Shown: in pieces, positions 62,844 to 64,000 of the stretch
Position numbering within the stretch: position 1 is the first letter of the stretch
Layout of the letters: each line of letters begins with the position of its first letter
Assembly: GCA_947085425.1 (NCBI GenBank)
Contig: CAMTWK010000018.1
Location: 28,463 to 92,462, forward strand
Length of the DNA stretch: 64,000 nucleotides
Origin: UKL13-2 sp947085425
GTDB taxonomy: Bacteria; Pseudomonadota; Gammaproteobacteria; Burkholderiales; Usitatibacteraceae
Direction of reading: 5' to 3'
Notes under the pieces: generated by a model
Told to the model about the DNA's origin: nothing
What the model saw: the letters and a program-made list of their open reading frames with translations, nothing else
The model's database searches: none
Position numbers and translations under genes: made by a program

Positions 62844-63769
62844 CAGAAGTACCCTTCCTTTTTGCGCAATTCCATCGATGCTTCGGCAGTTTTGTCGTCC
62901 ATGCGCGTCGCGCCCCGTTCGGTCAGGGTGGCCGACGCGGTCTCAACAATAATTTCGTCATAGGTTGCTGCGGTTGACGCCACCGGGCAGGTACAAGTCA
63001 TGTCGCCCACCGTACGAAAACGCACACTGCGGGTGACCACGGTTTCGCCTTCGGCCGCTGGCGTGACCGCAGTGACGGGCACCAACAGGCCATGTCGTTC
63101 GATCACTGGGCGGTTGTGTGCGTAATAAATGGTCGGTACCGCCAGTTTTTCGCGGGCGATATATTGCCAAACATCCAGTTCGGTCCAATTGGAAATCGGA
63201 AACACCCGCAAATGCTCTTTGGGTTTGAGGCGCGCATTAAACAGATTCCACAGTTCCGGCCGCTGGTTTTTGGGGTCCCACTGCCCCCAGGCATCACGGT
63301 GCGAAAAAATGCGCTCCTTGGCACGGGCTTTTTCCTCATCCCGCCGGGCGCCGCCAAACAGTGCGTCAAACCCATACTGGGCGATGGTGTCGAGTAGCGT
63401 CACACTTTGATGGGGATTACGGCTTTCAGCCGGATGCGCCAGTACCACGCGGCCACTGGCCATAGATTCTTCGACCGAGCCGACAATCAACTTTTCGCCG
63501 AGTTCGGCCACCCGCTGGTCACGAAAGGCCATCACTTCCGGAAAATTGTGGCCGGTATCGATATGCAGCAGCGGAAACGGAAAACGATCCGGGCGAAATG
63601 CCTTTTCGGCAAGCCGCAACAAACAAATGGAGTCTTTGCCGCCGGAAAACAACAGTGCCGGCTGCGCACATTCAGCGACCACTTCGCGCATGATATGGAT
63701 GGCTTCGGCTTCGAGCCAGTCGAGATGTTTCAAGGCGGGGTCAAATAATAAGCGTGGTGAAGGGATCAC
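62843..63769 (-). CDS. cysD: Sulfate adenylyltransferase subunit 2
   Basis: Catalytic subunit of ATP sulfurylase. 308 residues with the PP-loop ALLFSGGKDSICLLRL near residue 38, then LLHIDTGHNFPEVMAFRD and the C-terminal RFRTVGDMTCTCPVAS that binds the CysN partner. The start is GTG at 63769 (reads IPSPRLLFDPALKHLDWLEAEAI); no ATG is available in frame upstream. The second MITE copy lies 93 bases upstream. Confidence 0.94.
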   Translation of the reverse strand: MIPSPRLLFDPALKHLDWLEAEAIHIMREVVAECAQPALLFSGGKDSICLLRLAEKAFRPDRFPFPLLHIDTGHNFPEVMAFRDQRVAELGEKLIVGSVEESMASGRVVLAHPAESRNPHQSVTLLDTIAQYGFDALFGGARRDEEKARAKERIFSHRDAWGQWDPKNQRPELWNLFNARLKPKEHLRVFPISNWTELDVWQYIAREKLAVPTIYYAHNRPVIERHGLLVPVTAVTPAAEGETVVTRSVRFRTVGDMTCTCPVASTAATYDEIIVETASATLTERGATRMDDKTAEASMELRKKEGYF

Positions 63770-63861
63770 ACGCCGGAATGGATAAAAACTTCATTGGCGT
63801 TGAAAGGTTAGGCTCGATTATTTCATACTTGCCGCTCGCATCGACAAGCCGAGCAGAGCAG

Positions 63862-64000
63862 CAGTTTGTTGAAATTCGTCGCGAGCGAAGGTCAGGCAAG
63901 GCGGAAAGCGGCGAAAAACCGGAATGTATGCGGTATACATGAGAATTTTGAGCCGCTTACCAACGCCGCATCACCGAGCGCAGCAGAATTTCAACAAACT
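63862..64000 (-). mobile_element. MITE-like element, copy 2 (last base outside window)
   Basis: Reverse complement of the element at 36694-36833, with a single mismatch (GTTGGC against GTTGGT in the parallel orientation). Begins CAGTTTGTTGAAATTC at 63862 and is cut by the window end one base short of the full 140. It lies upstream of cysD. The left flank reads GCAG, not the CTAA found at copy 1, and the other flank cannot be seen. Near identity means recent movement or strong constraint. Confidence 0.88.

Overview
The window reads as a chromosome segment of a betaproteobacterium, or a close gammaproteobacterial relative. This rests on gene order, not on a database match: an RpfE-type gene, recJ, prfB and lysS in a row; lolC-lolD; a DUF2062 gene beside comEC; relA followed by tRNA-Val; and thrS-infC-rpmI-rplT-pheS-pheT-ihfA-merR-tRNA-Pro. 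No replication origin, CRISPR array, integrase or intact insertion sequence was seen.

Layout. 1-9.5 kb: translation and repair genes on the minus strand (lysS cut by the edge, prfB with its +1 frameshift, recJ, an RpfE-like gene), then lolC-lolD, a small membrane protein, and an alkylation-repair pair (ATL protein and AlkA-type glycosylase). 9.5-19.5 kb: comEC, a D-cysteine desulfhydrase/cysteate lyase-type PLP enzyme, an SGNH hydrolase next to a multi-pass patatin, and relA. 19.5-29.6 kb: an accessory block, all on the minus strand, with features of antiphage or cell-suicide systems. It holds a SIR2-like/TIR fusion coupled to an nSTAND-TPR ATPase, a leftover TIR gene start, a VapBC pair, and a TIR-TolB-TPR protein coupled to a SLOG-SLATT membrane protein. 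It ends in a small ORF and a frameshifted outer-membrane-protein remnant. 29.8-39.8 kb: a CaiB-type CoA transferase, the cyanophycin genes cphB-cphA-cphA', two short elements with inverted repeats, DUF808, a glycine-zipper protein and a lone CheW. 40-48 kb: tRNA-Val and the thrS-to-merR translation block with clear terminators, then tRNA-Pro. 48-50 kb: folE with a BLUF photoreceptor, then an orphan ThsB-like TIR protein. 50-60 kb: a surface-glycan cluster (two AsnB-type amidotransferases interleaved with two glycosyltransferases, and a 1268-residue triple-glycosyltransferase protein). 60-64 kb: an EamA exporter, DUF2798, cysN, cysD, and a second copy of the 140-bp mobile repeat.

The strongest candidate for an undescribed system is the 20.2-29.6 kb block. 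It contains the parts used by Thoeris-type defence (TIR, SIR2-like, SLOG) in another arrangement. A TIR enzyme lies two bases upstream of a SLOG domain fused to a predicted pore-forming SLATT module, in one operon headed by vapBC. Beside it a SIR2-like domain, whose catalytic residues look lost, is fused to a second TIR domain and coupled to a STAND ATPase. A solitary ThsB-type TIR protein sits about 20 kb away. The domain calls come from motifs visible in the translation; the signalling model is inference.
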